Positions 9,109-18,043 are shown, numbered from the stretch's first letter. The stretch: 64,000 bases of DNA from Brucella haematophila (GCF_005938105.1 NZ_VCPE01000018.1:79358-143357), one strand, 5' to 3'. The notes: generated from the sequence alone by a model not told the origin. Made by a program: numbers and translations.

Positions 9109-9156
9109 GAACATTTCCTGCAAAAGTGTCTGACGGTTTTGCGCCCGGAAATTAAG
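9109..9156. repeat. intergenic dyad repeat, GCATTTCC-type copy
   Basis: An imperfect copy of a roughly 45-base palindromic unit: ACATTTCCTGCAAAAGTG, a short centre, then GGTTTTGCGCCCGGAAAT. The arms GCAAAA and TTTTGC pair, as do TTTCC and GGAAA. A close relative lies at 23022-23069 in this window. Confidence 0.75.
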
Positions 9157-9161
9157 ACAAA

Positions 9162-9206
9162 TTGGAGCGCATCCCGAAAAGTGTGAACAGCTTTCGGACA
9201 AGATGT
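9162..9206. repeat. intergenic dyad repeat, GAGCGCATCCC-type copy
   Basis: Begins TTGGAGCGCATCCCGAAAAG, identical over its first 20 or more bases to the copy at 19804, then diverges (CAGCTTTCGGACAAGATG in place of the symmetric CGGTTTTCGGAAAAGATG). It sits directly after another repeat unit, about 45 bases upstream of the pha start codon. Confidence 0.8.
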
Positions 9207-9249
9207 GTGTGATTATAAAACGTAAGAGCGGATTGGAGGCCTTGGGCGC

Positions 9250-12171
9250 ATGACGATGGACGGCAGAATGCTTTTCCTGCTTGTCCTTCTTCCTTTTATT
9301 GGCAGCGTCATCACGGGTCTTTTCAGGGGCGCCGACCGAAGCGGTTCCGCTTGGTTCACGGCAGCCATCGCTCTCGTCGCATTCATTCTCACGGCGAGCC
9401 TTTATCCGATCGTTTCGGACGGAAAAGTCCTGCGCGGCACCGTTGAATGGTTGCCCGCCTATGGTCTCAATGTAACGCTGCGCATGGATGGTTTCGCCTG
9501 GCTGTTCGCCATGCTGATCACCGGCATTGGCCTTCTGGTCGTGATCTATGCGCGCTATTACATGTCACCGGACGATCCGGTGCCGCGTTTCTTCTCTTTC
9601 TTATTGTCGTTCATGGGGTCGATGCTCGGCGTCGTTCTGTCCGGCAATATCATTCTGCTTGCTGTCTTCTGGGAGCTGACGAGTATCTTCTCGTTCCTGC
9701 TCATCGGCTATTGGTATCACAATGCCAGTGCGCGCGATGGTGCGCGTATGGCGCTGACAGTCACCGGCATTGGCGGCTTCTGCCTGCTGGCAGGCATGCT
9801 GCTGCTCGGCCATATCGTCGGCAGCTATGATCTTGATGCGGTTCTGGCAGCGGGTAACGAGGTTCGTACCCATCCGCTTTACACCGTCGCGCTCGTTCTG
9901 ATCCTGCTCGCCGCTTTCACCAAAAGCGCGCAGTTTCCGTTCCATTTCTGGCTGCCGAATGCGATGGCGGCGCCGACACCTGTTTCGGCCTATCTCCATT
10001 CGGCGACGATGGTGAAGGCCGGGGTGTTTCTGCTTGCCCGCCTGTGGCCGGTGCTGGCCGGAACCGAGGAATGGTTTTGGATATTGGGTTCGGCGGGCCT
10101 GATCACGCTTTTGCTGGCAAGTTTCTTTGCTGTGTTCCAGCAGGATCTCAAAGGGCTGCTCGCTTATTCGACGATCAGCAATCTGGGTCTTATTACTGCG
10201 CTTTTGAGCCTTGGAAGCCCGCTTGCGGCGGTGGCCGCGATCTTCCACATGGTCAATCATGCCATCTTCAAAGCGTCGCTTTTCATGGCAGCCGGCATCA
10301 TAGATCATGAAACGGGCACGCGCGATATGCGCCGCCTGAGCGGATTGTTCCGATTAATGCCCTACACGGCGACACTTGCCATGGTGGCGAGCGCGGCCAT
10401 GGCCGGCGTCCCGCTGCTGAACGGCTTCATTTCCAAGGAAATGTTCTTTGCTGAAGCAGTCGAGACGCATCTTGCATCGTGGCTGGATTCGATCACGCCC
10501 TATGTGGCGACGCTTGCCAGTATTTTCACGGTGGCCTATTCGATCCGCTTCATCTACTCGACCTTCTTCGGTCCGCCGCCGCATGATCTGCCCCGCGAGC
10601 CGCACGAACCGCCGCACTGGATGCGTCGGCCTATCGAGCTTTTGGTGCTGCTCTGCCTTTTGATCGGTATCGTTCCAGGACTGTCTATCGGCCCGTTCCT
10701 CCATTCGGCGGTTCGCTCGGTGCTGGGTGATGCAACGCCGGAATATAGCCTCGCGGTCTGGCATGGTTTCAATCTGCCGCTGATGATGAGTATCGCCGCG
10801 ATGATTGGTGGCGTGTTGTTGCACTGGTGTCTGAAAAACTATCTGGCCACCAGCGAAGATGGTCCGCCACTCTTCCGCCATCTGCAAGGGCAGCGTATTT
10901 TCGAGCGCGTGCTGGTGACGCTGTCGTGGAACTGGGCGCGTAAGGCGGAAAGCTTCCTGAGCACACGCCGCTTGCAGCCGCAACTCCGCATCATCGTTGC
11001 TATAGCCGTTGTGGTCGCTGGCTGGCCGCTGATCGAGGGTAGTTTACGCTCTGGCACTTTGGGCGCGCAGCCGGTCGATCCGATTTTCGCAGGCCTCTGG
11101 GCGCTTGGTTGCGCCTGCGCCATCGGTGCGGCTTATCAAGCCAAGTATCACCGTCTAGCTGCTCTGATCCTGCTTGGCGGGGCAGGGCTTATCACCTGCA
11201 TCACCTTCGTCTGGCTGTCTGCACCTGATCTCGCGGTAACCCAGCTTCTGGTGGAAATCGTCACCACGGTTCTGTTGTTGCTCGGCTTGCGCTGGCTGCC
11301 GAAGCGTTGGGAAGACCCGGACCCCATTCCCGTGAAGATCGGCCCGCGCATCCGCCGTTATCGCGATCTCTTGCTGGCGGTTGCCAGTGGTGTCGGCGTT
11401 TCGATCATTGCCTATGCGATGATGACGCGCCCGTCACCCAACAGCATTGGCGATTATTTCCTGCAGAACGCCTATTCAGGCGGCGGCGGCAAGAATGTCG
11501 TGAATGTCATTCTGGTTGATTTTCGCGCTTTCGATACATTTGGTGAAATTGCCGTTCTCGGCATTGTCGGCCTGACGGTTTTTGCGCTGCTGCGTCGTTT
11601 CCGTCCCGCGCCGGATTCCACCGGCTCGACTGCACAGCAGAAGATTCAGGACGCCTATGACGAAGCCATGCCGGATCGCAAGGCGGGTGAAACGCTGAAT
11701 GATTATCTGGCTGTGCCGTCGGTTGTCATGCAATGGCTGTTTCCGGTCATCATCGTTCTGGCCGTGCATCTGTTCCTGCGCGGGCACGATCTGCCGGGCG
11801 GCGGTTTTGCGGCTGGTGTAGCGCTGGCGATTGCCTTCATCCTGCAATATCTGGCTGCCGGAACGCGCTGGGTTGAAGACAGGCTGCGCATTCTGCCGCT
11901 GCGCTGGATCGGCATCGGCTTGCTGAGCGCTGCGGCAACCGGCTCCGGCGCGTGGCTGTTCGGCTATCCGTTCCTGACCACATTCTTCCAGTATGCAGAC
12001 ATACCCTATGTCGGGAAAATGCCGATGGCGAGCGCCTTGCTATTCGATTTCGGTGTTTTCACGCTGGTCGTGGGTGCAACCGTCATCGTTTTGATCGCAT
12101 TGGCGCACCAATCGATCCGTAAACATCGCGTCGAGAAACTCGCCGCTGCGACTGCGAAGGAGGAGAACTGA
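9250..12171 (+). CDS. phaA: monovalent cation/H+ antiporter subunit A fused to subunit B
   Basis: The 973-residue membrane protein starts at ATG 9250 with GGAGG 10 bases upstream. Residues 1 to about 770 form the MrpA/PhaA subunit: a long series of membrane helices related to NADH dehydrogenase subunit 5, including a QFPFHFWLPNAMAAPTPVSA block. The C-terminal part (about 830-960), starting with QWLFPVIIVLAVHLFLRGHD, is an MnhB-type subunit B domain. This A-B fusion is typical of rhizobial Pha systems, where subunit B has no gene of its own. The complex exchanges Na+ or K+ for protons across the inner membrane for pH and salt tolerance. The cation cannot be told from sequence. Confidence 0.95.
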   Translation: MTMDGRMLFLLVLLPFIGSVITGLFRGADRSGSAWFTAAIALVAFILTASLYPIVSDGKVLRGTVEWLPAYGLNVTLRMDGFAWLFAMLITGIGLLVVIYARYYMSPDDPVPRFFSFLLSFMGSMLGVVLSGNIILLAVFWELTSIFSFLLIGYWYHNASARDGARMALTVTGIGGFCLLAGMLLLGHIVGSYDLDAVLAAGNEVRTHPLYTVALVLILLAAFTKSAQFPFHFWLPNAMAAPTPVSAYLHSATMVKAGVFLLARLWPVLAGTEEWFWILGSAGLITLLLASFFAVFQQDLKGLLAYSTISNLGLITALLSLGSPLAAVAAIFHMVNHAIFKASLFMAAGIIDHETGTRDMRRLSGLFRLMPYTATLAMVASAAMAGVPLLNGFISKEMFFAEAVETHLASWLDSITPYVATLASIFTVAYSIRFIYSTFFGPPPHDLPREPHEPPHWMRRPIELLVLLCLLIGIVPGLSIGPFLHSAVRSVLGDATPEYSLAVWHGFNLPLMMSIAAMIGGVLLHWCLKNYLATSEDGPPLFRHLQGQRIFERVLVTLSWNWARKAESFLSTRRLQPQLRIIVAIAVVVAGWPLIEGSLRSGTLGAQPVDPIFAGLWALGCACAIGAAYQAKYHRLAALILLGGAGLITCITFVWLSAPDLAVTQLLVEIVTTVLLLLGLRWLPKRWEDPDPIPVKIGPRIRRYRDLLLAVASGVGVSIIAYAMMTRPSPNSIGDYFLQNAYSGGGGKNVVNVILVDFRAFDTFGEIAVLGIVGLTVFALLRRFRPAPDSTGSTAQQKIQDAYDEAMPDRKAGETLNDYLAVPSVVMQWLFPVIIVLAVHLFLRGHDLPGGGFAAGVALAIAFILQYLAAGTRWVEDRLRILPLRWIGIGLLSAAATGSGAWLFGYPFLTTFFQYADIPYVGKMPMASALLFDFGVFTLVVGATVIVLIALAHQSIRKHRVEKLAAATAKEEN

Positions 12172-12509
12172 TGGAGCTGGTTCTTGCTCTCGCAATCGGT
12201 GTGCTGATGGCGTCCGGCGTCTGGCTGGTGCTGCGCCCGCGCACGTTTCAGGTGGCGATCGGCCTGTCGCTGATCTCCTATGCGGTCAATCTGTTTATCT
12301 TCTCTATGGGACGGCTGCGTTCCAATGCGCCGCCGGTTCTGGAATCGGGTCTGGACGTGCAGGCCGCTCAATATACCGATCCGGTGCCGCAGGCGCTCGT
12401 GCTGACGGCAATCGTTATCGGCTTCGCCATGACGGCGCTCTTCCTTGTCGTGTTGCTCGCTTCGCGCGGTCTGACACGCACCGACCATGTCGACGGCAAG
12501 GAGAACTGA
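12171..12509 (+). CDS. phaC: cation/H+ antiporter subunit C (MnhC/PhaC)
   Basis: A 112-residue protein with three predicted membrane helices, related to NuoK. It carries the family segment VLRPRTFQVAIGLSLISYAV and a conserved PVPQALVLTAIVIGFA helix. Its ATG shares one base with the stop codon of the preceding gene (TGATG), so translation is probably coupled. It is one of the small structural subunits of the Pha/Mrp complex. Confidence 0.95.
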   Translation: MELVLALAIGVLMASGVWLVLRPRTFQVAIGLSLISYAVNLFIFSMGRLRSNAPPVLESGLDVQAAQYTDPVPQALVLTAIVIGFAMTALFLVVLLASRGLTRTDHVDGKEN

Positions 12510-14164
12510 TGATGGATTGGAAATCACACCTCATCGTTGCTCCGATCCTTCTGCCGCTGGTAACGGCAGCGGTTCTGCTGTTGATCGACGAGCGCAGCCG
12601 CAAATTGAAGATGGCGATCAATTCGCTCTCGACACTTGGCCTGATCGGCATTGCCTGCACGCTTGTGGTTATGGCGAGCGAAAAAGCGCCGGAAGCAATC
12701 GTTTATCTCATCGGCAACTGGCCTGCACCGTTTGGCATTGTGCTTGTGCTCGACAGACTGGCGGCGATGATGCTGCTTCTGGCAAGCCTGCTCGGCATGG
12801 CCGCGCTCAGCTTCGCGCTGGCGCATTGGCACAAGGCAAGTCCGCATTTCCATACGATCTTCCAGCTCTTGCTGATGGGCCTGAACGGCGCATTCCTGAC
12901 GGGCGATCTGTTCAACCTGTTCGTCTTCTTCGAGGTCATGCTCGCCGCCTCCTATGGTCTGGCGCTGTACGGCTCCGGTCCGGCACGCGTTAAGGCGGGT
13001 CTCCATTACATCGCGGTCAATCTGGTTGCGTCGTCGTTGTTCCTGATCGGCGTGAGCCTGATCTACGGTGTCACCGGCACGCTGAATATGGCTGACCTCG
13101 CGCAGCGGATCACGCAGGTTGCACCTGAAGACCGTATGCTGCTTGAAGCAGGTGCAGCGGTTCTGGGCGTCGCGTTCCTGATCAAAGCGGGCATGTGGCC
13201 GCTCAATTTCTGGCTTGCGCCGACCTATACGGCAGCTGCAGCGCCCGTTGCGGCGATCTTCGCGATCATGAGCAAGGTAGGCATTTATGTGCTGTTGCGC
13301 CTGTCGCCGCTGATGTTCGGTATTGGCGCTGGCTCGTCCTACGGTTTCGGCAATGACTGGCTCTATTTCGGCGGCATGATCACGCTCGCCTTCGGTCTGA
13401 TCGGCGTGGTCGCATCGCAGGCCATGGGCAGGCTCGCCAGCTATAGCATTCTCGTTTCCTCGGGCACGCTGTTGGCTGCCATCGGTAGTGGCAACACCGC
13501 CATGGCTGGTGCAGCATTGTTCTATATGGTCAGTTCCACGCTGACGATTGCTGCATTCTTCCTGTTGATCGAACTTGTCGAGCGCGGACAGGATGCCGCC
13601 GCCAACGTTCTTGCGGTGACGATGGAAGCCTATGGTGATGACGAGGAAGAGGAAGAGGAGGAAGAGGTTGGTGCAGTCCTGCCTGCTACGCTTGCCATCC
13701 TTGGCACATTCTTCGCGATATGCGCCATTTTGCTAATCGGTCTGCCACCGTTTTCGGGCTTCATCGCCAAGTTCCTGATCCTAGCAGCGGTCTTCAACGG
13801 TGATGGACCGACGCCGCAACTGGCTATGCCGGTCAGTCCGGCAAGCTGGGCGCTGATCGCGCTGATCCTGCTGTCCGGCCTTTCGGCGCTGATTGCCATG
13901 ACACGAACCGGCATCCGCACCTTCTGGGCGTCGCTAGAAGGCAATGTGCCGCGTGTTCTGGTGCGCGAAGTGGTGCCGATTGCCGGGCTTTTGGCGCTTT
14001 GTCTTGCTCTGACAATCGCAGCTGGTCCCGCCATGCGCTACATGGACGAAACTGCACGTTCGCTGCACCATCCATCCGATTATATCGACAGTGTTCTCAA
14101 AGCGCCCAAGATCGAGCATGACGCGACCAAGGCGACAGGTGCGCAAGCGGTGGGGGTAGAATGA
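12509..14164 (+). CDS. phaD: cation/H+ antiporter subunit D (MnhD/PhaD)
   Basis: A 551-residue polytopic membrane protein related to NuoM/NuoN, a proton-translocating-type subunit. Family blocks include DLFNLFVFFEVMLAASYGLA and the KAGMWPLNFWLAPTYTAAAA helix with its functional Lys. The start overlaps the phaC stop by one base; a second ATG follows directly (MM). An unusual run of acidic residues (DDEEEEEEEEV, about residues 377-387) lies in a loop between helices and is encoded by a GAG/GAA repeat at 13637-13668. Otherwise length and layout are normal. Confidence 0.95.
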   Translation: MMDWKSHLIVAPILLPLVTAAVLLLIDERSRKLKMAINSLSTLGLIGIACTLVVMASEKAPEAIVYLIGNWPAPFGIVLVLDRLAAMMLLLASLLGMAALSFALAHWHKASPHFHTIFQLLLMGLNGAFLTGDLFNLFVFFEVMLAASYGLALYGSGPARVKAGLHYIAVNLVASSLFLIGVSLIYGVTGTLNMADLAQRITQVAPEDRMLLEAGAAVLGVAFLIKAGMWPLNFWLAPTYTAAAAPVAAIFAIMSKVGIYVLLRLSPLMFGIGAGSSYGFGNDWLYFGGMITLAFGLIGVVASQAMGRLASYSILVSSGTLLAAIGSGNTAMAGAALFYMVSSTLTIAAFFLLIELVERGQDAAANVLAVTMEAYGDDEEEEEEEEVGAVLPATLAILGTFFAICAILLIGLPPFSGFIAKFLILAAVFNGDGPTPQLAMPVSPASWALIALILLSGLSALIAMTRTGIRTFWASLEGNVPRVLVREVVPIAGLLALCLALTIAAGPAMRYMDETARSLHHPSDYIDSVLKAPKIEHDATKATGAQAVGVE

Positions 14165-14673
14165 GAAAAATCCTGCCATATCCGCTGTTGTTCGTGTCGC
14201 TGCTTCTGTTCTGGCTGTTGCTGAACGGCTTTACCCCCGCGCAGCTCATTCTTGGCGTGGTCATCGCGCTGTTCGCCTGCCAGATCATGACGGCGCTTCA
14301 ACCACAGAAAAATCATATTCGCTCGATCCCGACGATGCTCCGGCTTTTCGTCACGTTCAGCCTCGATATTCTGAGTTCGAACATCACCGTTACGCGCATC
14401 ATCCTTTCCGGAAGAAAGCGCCGTCCCGGTTTCGTGGTTATCCCGCTGGAGCTGGAAAATCGCACGGCGCTGGCAGTACTCGCCTGTGTGGTGACAGCAA
14501 CACCCGGCACGGCCTGGGTCGATCATCACAGCGCACGTCGTGAACTGACCATTCACGTACTCGACCTTGAAGAAGCGCAGGTCTGGCGCGATCTGATCAA
14601 GCAAAAATATGAGAAGCCGCTGATTGCGATTTTCGGGGCAGCAGACGTTGTCGAGAAGGAGAAATCCGCATGA
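14161..14673 (+). CDS. phaE: cation/H+ antiporter subunit E (MnhE/PhaE)
   Basis: A 170-residue protein with two N-terminal membrane helices and a cytoplasmic C-terminal domain. The family segment VVTATPGTAWVDH is present at about residues 111-123. The start overlaps the phaD stop as ATGA. Subunit E is required for full antiport activity in the Mrp/Pha family, though its mechanism is not settled. Confidence 0.94.
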   Translation: MRKILPYPLLFVSLLLFWLLLNGFTPAQLILGVVIALFACQIMTALQPQKNHIRSIPTMLRLFVTFSLDILSSNITVTRIILSGRKRRPGFVVIPLELENRTALAVLACVVTATPGTAWVDHHSARRELTIHVLDLEEAQVWRDLIKQKYEKPLIAIFGAADVVEKEKSA

Positions 14674-14951
14674 GTGCCGTTATCATCTTCTGGTCTCTGC
14701 TCGCTGCGCAATTGATGCTGATCGCCGCCATGGGATGCGCGGTTTATCGCTTGCTGGTCGGCCCTCGGGCACAGGACCGCGTGCTCGCCACCGACGCCCT
14801 TTATCTAAACGCCTTGCTGCTGCTGATCACCTTCGGCATTCGCACTGGCAGCGATATCTATTTCGAGGCTGCGCTGATCATCGCGTTGCTAGGTTTCGTC
14901 GCCACCGTCGCGCTCGCCAAATTCCTGATGCGCGGGGAGGTGATCGAATGA
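14670..14951 (+). CDS. phaF: cation/H+ antiporter subunit F (MnhF/PhaF)
   Basis: A 93-residue protein with three predicted membrane helices. The conserved GPRAQDRVLATDAL segment follows the first helix, as usual for the family. ATGA overlap with phaE and a 4-base overlap with phaG show it is internal to the operon. Confidence 0.95.
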   Translation: MSAVIIFWSLLAAQLMLIAAMGCAVYRLLVGPRAQDRVLATDALYLNALLLLITFGIRTGSDIYFEAALIIALLGFVATVALAKFLMRGEVIE

Positions 14952-15301
14952 TCCATGCAGCCGAAATCCCGCTTTGGGCCGCCATACTCATTTCGTTTTT
15001 TCTCGTCGCCGGTGCTTTCCTGACGCTTGTCGGATGCATTGGCCTTGTGCGTTTCAAAACCTTTTACGAACGCATTCACGCACCAACCATCGGCTCTTCT
15101 TTTGGGGCTGGGGGAATCTTGATCGCGTCGATCATATTTTTCTCCATCTTGCAATCGAAGCCGATTCTGCATGAAGTATTGATTACCGTCTTTGTGGTCA
15201 TCACAACGCCGGTGACGCTCATGCTGCTCAGCCGCGCCGTGATCCATCGCGACACGACGCAGGACAGCAAGGAGCTGCCTTCATCTTCCGACCCCGATTG
15301 A
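14948..15301 (+). CDS. phaG: cation/H+ antiporter subunit G (MnhG/PhaG)
   Basis: The start at 14948 overlaps the phaF stop as ATGA and gives a 117-residue protein with three membrane helices; longer frames upstream run through phaF and are rejected. The block GCIGLVRFKTFYERIHAPT is characteristic of subunit G. It is the last gene of the pha operon. No clear rho-independent terminator follows; a stem TGCGGAA/TTCCGCA lies at about 15327-15356 but lacks a T run. Confidence 0.94.
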   Translation: MIHAAEIPLWAAILISFFLVAGAFLTLVGCIGLVRFKTFYERIHAPTIGSSFGAGGILIASIIFFSILQSKPILHEVLITVFVVITTPVTLMLLSRAVIHRDTTQDSKELPSSSDPD

Positions 15302-15608
15302 GGCCGGCAGACATCATGCTTGAGGGTGCGGAAGGGGCGTTTTCGGCTTTTCCGCAGTGCAGAACGGGGAAAATCAGCGGCTTCTTCCGGTAAGGGCCGC
15401 CATCGTTTTTCGGACGAACGGACTGAGCTTTTTCGGGTTCGCTTAAAGACTCATATCCTCTTGTTCGGTCACGATATTCGCTCTTTCCCGAATCTGAAGC
15501 GTATTGCCTGCGGCCTGTTGGGTCCGGAAGGAGCGGCCGATGGCATTTGGAGGAGTGCTGGCGGCTGCGGCCAATTGTCCAGATGCGGCGCATCAATGGT
15601 CAGGCGGA

Positions 15609-15636
15609 TTGAAGGTTTTCATCATTTAGATTATCT
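15609..15636 (+). promoter_or_regulatory. candidate promoter of the gbsR-cyd operon
   Basis: TTGAAG (15609-15614) and TTATCT (15631-15636) are separated by 16 bases and would start transcription near 15643, inside the palindromic site. Sequence match only. Confidence 0.5.
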
Positions 15637-15640
15637 GGAT

Positions 15641-15665
15641 TTCAGTAATTTCTGAAAATTCAGAA
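15641..15665. promoter_or_regulatory. overlapping palindromes, candidate autoregulatory operator
   Basis: TTCTGAA-AA-TTCAGAA (15650-15665) is a perfect 7-bp dyad, and TTCAG-TAATT-TCTGAA at 15641-15656 forms a second one sharing the centre half-site. They lie at the predicted transcription start, just before the ribosome site of the GbsR/MarR gene. A winged-helix dimer binding here would repress its own operon. Confidence 0.5.
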
Positions 15666-15683
15666 AATACGGGAGAGAGAATT

Positions 15684-16268
15684 TTGGAATTGTCGCCAAT
15701 CGTTCAGTCGTTCGTGCTCCACTTTGGGGAGATGGGCAGCCGTTGGGGCATCAACCGCACGGTGGGGCAGATTTATGCGCTGCTCTATTTGTCGCCTCAG
15801 CCCATGTGTGCTGACGAGATCGTCGACGCGCTTGGTGTGTCACGCTCGAATGTCTCCATGGGCATACGCGAACTGCAGGGCTGGAACCTCGTGCTTCTGA
15901 AGCACATTCCCGGCGACCGTCGCGATTTCTTCACGACGCCGGATGATGTCTGGCAAATTCTGCGCACACTCGCGGAAGAGCGCAAGAAGCGCGAGATTGA
16001 CCCAACCCTGTCCGTTTTGCGCGAAGTGCTGATGGAAGCACCGCAGGACGACGGTGATCGTTATGCGCAGGAGCGCATGAAAGACATGTACAGCCTGATC
16101 GAGCGGCTGACCAACTGGTACGACGACGTCAAGAAGCTCGATACGGACCGTCTGACAAGCCTGCTGGCGCTTGGCGCCAAGGTAACCCGTTTCCTCGAAA
16201 CCACCGACAGGATCGTGGCTTTGGGACGTGGGCGAACATCGGCCAAGAAGGAGCCTAAGCGAGATTGA
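15684..16268 (+). CDS. GbsR/MarR-family transcriptional regulator
   Basis: A 194-residue protein starting at TTG with a GGGAGAGAG ribosome site. The N-terminal winged helix spans about residues 20-90 (QIYALLYLSPQPMCADEIVD, then SRSNVSMGIRELQ as recognition helix and RRDFFTT in the wing), as in GbsR (COG1510). The C-terminal part is a helical dimerisation region. It is translationally coupled to cydD (the TTG of cydD overlaps its stop), so it probably controls the cydDCABX genes. Palindromes at 15641-15665 are a plausible binding site. The signal it senses is unknown. Confidence 0.9.
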   Translation: MELSPIVQSFVLHFGEMGSRWGINRTVGQIYALLYLSPQPMCADEIVDALGVSRSNVSMGIRELQGWNLVLLKHIPGDRRDFFTTPDDVWQILRTLAEERKKREIDPTLSVLREVLMEAPQDDGDRYAQERMKDMYSLIERLTNWYDDVKKLDTDRLTSLLALGAKVTRFLETTDRIVALGRGRTSAKKEPKRD

Positions 16269-18043
16269 CATCTGATGTCCCCCAAACGGAGCAGCTGGCG
16301 GAGAAGCTGACGCCAGACGACGGAGAGGCGACAGGCGGCAAGCGCCGCTCAAGCCCTTCCAAGCGTCGTTCTGAGCGCCGGTCAGTTCCAGCCATGCTTC
16401 GGCGGGGGGCAAATCTTCAGGCACTGGCAGCGCTTCTGTGGCTGCCCCAGGCCGGGCTGATCGCCTATGCGATCGGATGTCTCGCCGATACGGGTTTCGA
16501 CGACAGAATCTACTATGCGGCGTTCGGCATATTCGTGCTGGGTTGCCTGCGCAGCCTGATCGACGGTGCTGGCGCGGCCAAGGCATTCGACGCTGCTCGC
16601 GCCGAACTGACAGCTTTGCGTGAACGGGCTGTCACAGCGCTTTCCAACCGTTCTCCACTCGACACAGCGCGGCCATCGTCAGGCGAGGCTGCAAGCATTC
16701 TCGCCGAACAGGCCGAGATGGTCGTGCCCTATTTGTCGCGTTTTGTGCCGGTGCGCATTCGGGTCATGCTGGTGCCGCTGGCGATACTGCTGGCCGTCTT
16801 CTGGTTTTCATGGGCAGCGGCACTGGTTTTGCTCGTTGCCGCGCCTTTGATCCCGATTTTCATGGCGCTGATTGGCTGGCGCGCGAAAGCTGCGAGTGAG
16901 AAGCAGCTTGTAGCGCTTGGCGGGATGAATGGTTTTCTGCTCGACCGGCTGCGCGGTTTGACCACGATCCGCAGTTTTCACGCTGTGGATGCCACCGCCA
17001 CGCGGCTGCGTGAAAATGCCGAGACCCTCCGCACGAAGACAATGAAGGTTCTGCGGATTGCATTCCTGTCTTCCGCTGTGCTGGAGCTTTTTGCGGCGCT
17101 TGGCGTAGCCATGGTTGCCGTTTATATCGGCTTCCACTTGCTTGGCACATTGCAGTTCGGTGCCTGGGGACACCAGCTGACGCTCGGCGAAGGCTTGTTT
17201 ATCCTGCTTCTGTCGCCCGCTTTCTTTGAACCACTGCGAGACCTTTCCGCCGTCTGGCATGACCGTGCATCGGGCGAAGCCGCCATTGATGCGCTGGAAA
17301 AGCTCAGCCGTCATTTCATGCCGGTTGTAGGCAAGAGCGATATCTCAGCGCGCGAACCGGAACAAACGACCCCTTCCGTTCAACTGCACGATGTTGGTTT
17401 TCAATATCCGGCCGGGCCTTCGGTCTTGACTGATTTCAACCTGATGATTGAAGCGGGCGAGCATGTCGCTCTGCTTGCGCCAAGCGGTTATGGCAAGTCC
17501 ACCATTCTGGCGTTGATCGCCGGGCTGGCAGCGCCGCAAACAGGCGCAATACGTATCGGCAGCACGAGCATGACACCTGAAAATGCGATGGGTTTGCGCC
17601 AACGCATGAGCTGGGTTGGGCAAAGGCCGCATATTTTTGCAGGCTCCGCACGTCACAACATTACGCTCGGGCGTGAAGCTGCGGCTAGACCGACTGCCGC
17701 TATCATCGATGATATGGCGCTTGCACATGTTACCGGCGTCACCGGGAATGGCGTTATCGGGGAAAGCGGGGCCGGACTTTCGGGTGGTGAGGCCTTGCGG
17801 CTTGCATTGGCCCGCATCGCGGTAGACCCCAAGGCCGATATCATTCTTGCCGACGAGCCGACGGCCCATCTCGATAATGAGACCGCCAGGCACATTGCCG
17901 ACAGTCTGTTGCGGTTGGCCAAGGGCAAGACCCTGATCGTCGCCACCCATGATGAGGGACTGGCGCGCAGGATGGATCGCATCATACGCCTGGATTCTCG
18001 TCAGGATACCGATCCCTTGTGGCAGAGGAGGGCAGCCGAATGA
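16265..18043 (+). CDS. cydD: thiol reductant ABC exporter subunit CydD
   Basis: A 592-residue half-transporter fused to an ATPase: about six membrane helices (residues 60-330), then a nucleotide-binding domain with Walker A APSGYGKST, signature LSGGEALRLALARI and Walker B ILADEPTAHLD. Together with CydC it exports glutathione and cysteine to the periplasm, which is needed for bd oxidase assembly. The chosen TTG start overlaps the regulator stop and has AAGGAG upstream; a later ATG at 16394 would remove a charged Arg/Lys-rich N-terminal extension of about 43 residues. It overlaps cydC by 4 bases. Confidence 0.93.
   Translation: MTSDVPQTEQLAEKLTPDDGEATGGKRRSSPSKRRSERRSVPAMLRRGANLQALAALLWLPQAGLIAYAIGCLADTGFDDRIYYAAFGIFVLGCLRSLIDGAGAAKAFDAARAELTALRERAVTALSNRSPLDTARPSSGEAASILAEQAEMVVPYLSRFVPVRIRVMLVPLAILLAVFWFSWAAALVLLVAAPLIPIFMALIGWRAKAASEKQLVALGGMNGFLLDRLRGLTTIRSFHAVDATATRLRENAETLRTKTMKVLRIAFLSSAVLELFAALGVAMVAVYIGFHLLGTLQFGAWGHQLTLGEGLFILLLSPAFFEPLRDLSAVWHDRASGEAAIDALEKLSRHFMPVVGKSDISAREPEQTTPSVQLHDVGFQYPAGPSVLTDFNLMIEAGEHVALLAPSGYGKSTILALIAGLAAPQTGAIRIGSTSMTPENAMGLRQRMSWVGQRPHIFAGSARHNITLGREAAARPTAAIIDDMALAHVTGVTGNGVIGESGAGLSGGEALRLALARIAVDPKADIILADEPTAHLDNETARHIADSLLRLAKGKTLIVATHDEGLARRMDRIIRLDSRQDTDPLWQRRAAE

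Larger units (their letters stand above)
8788..9249. other. 462-base intergenic region before the pha operon
   Basis: No coding frame with a credible start was found. The right half holds two adjacent copies of the short dyad repeats described separately. The probable promoter of the pha operon must lie between the last repeat and the GGAGG ribosome site at 9235-9239. A TTATAAAA run at 9213-9220 could serve as part of it. Confidence 0.6.
15302..15683. other. 382-base region between phaG and the gbsR-cyd operon
   Basis: No credible coding frame. It holds the 3' flank of the pha operon, a hairpin-forming stretch at 15507-15544 with a GGTCCGGAAGGA core, a sigma70-like promoter (TTGAAG at 15609-15614, TTATCT at 15631-15636, 16-base spacing) and overlapping palindromes at 15641-15665 just upstream of the regulator gene. 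Confidence 0.6.

Noticed and set aside
9109-9206. CRISPR-like tandem repeats
   Set aside because: The two units differ in sequence, are each palindromic and occur singly elsewhere; there is no regular spacer pattern and no cas gene.
15507-15544. A full SRP RNA (ffs) gene
   Set aside because: Only the tetraloop core matches; the conserved AGCAG side is changed and no long terminal helix is visible, so it is kept only as an oddity.
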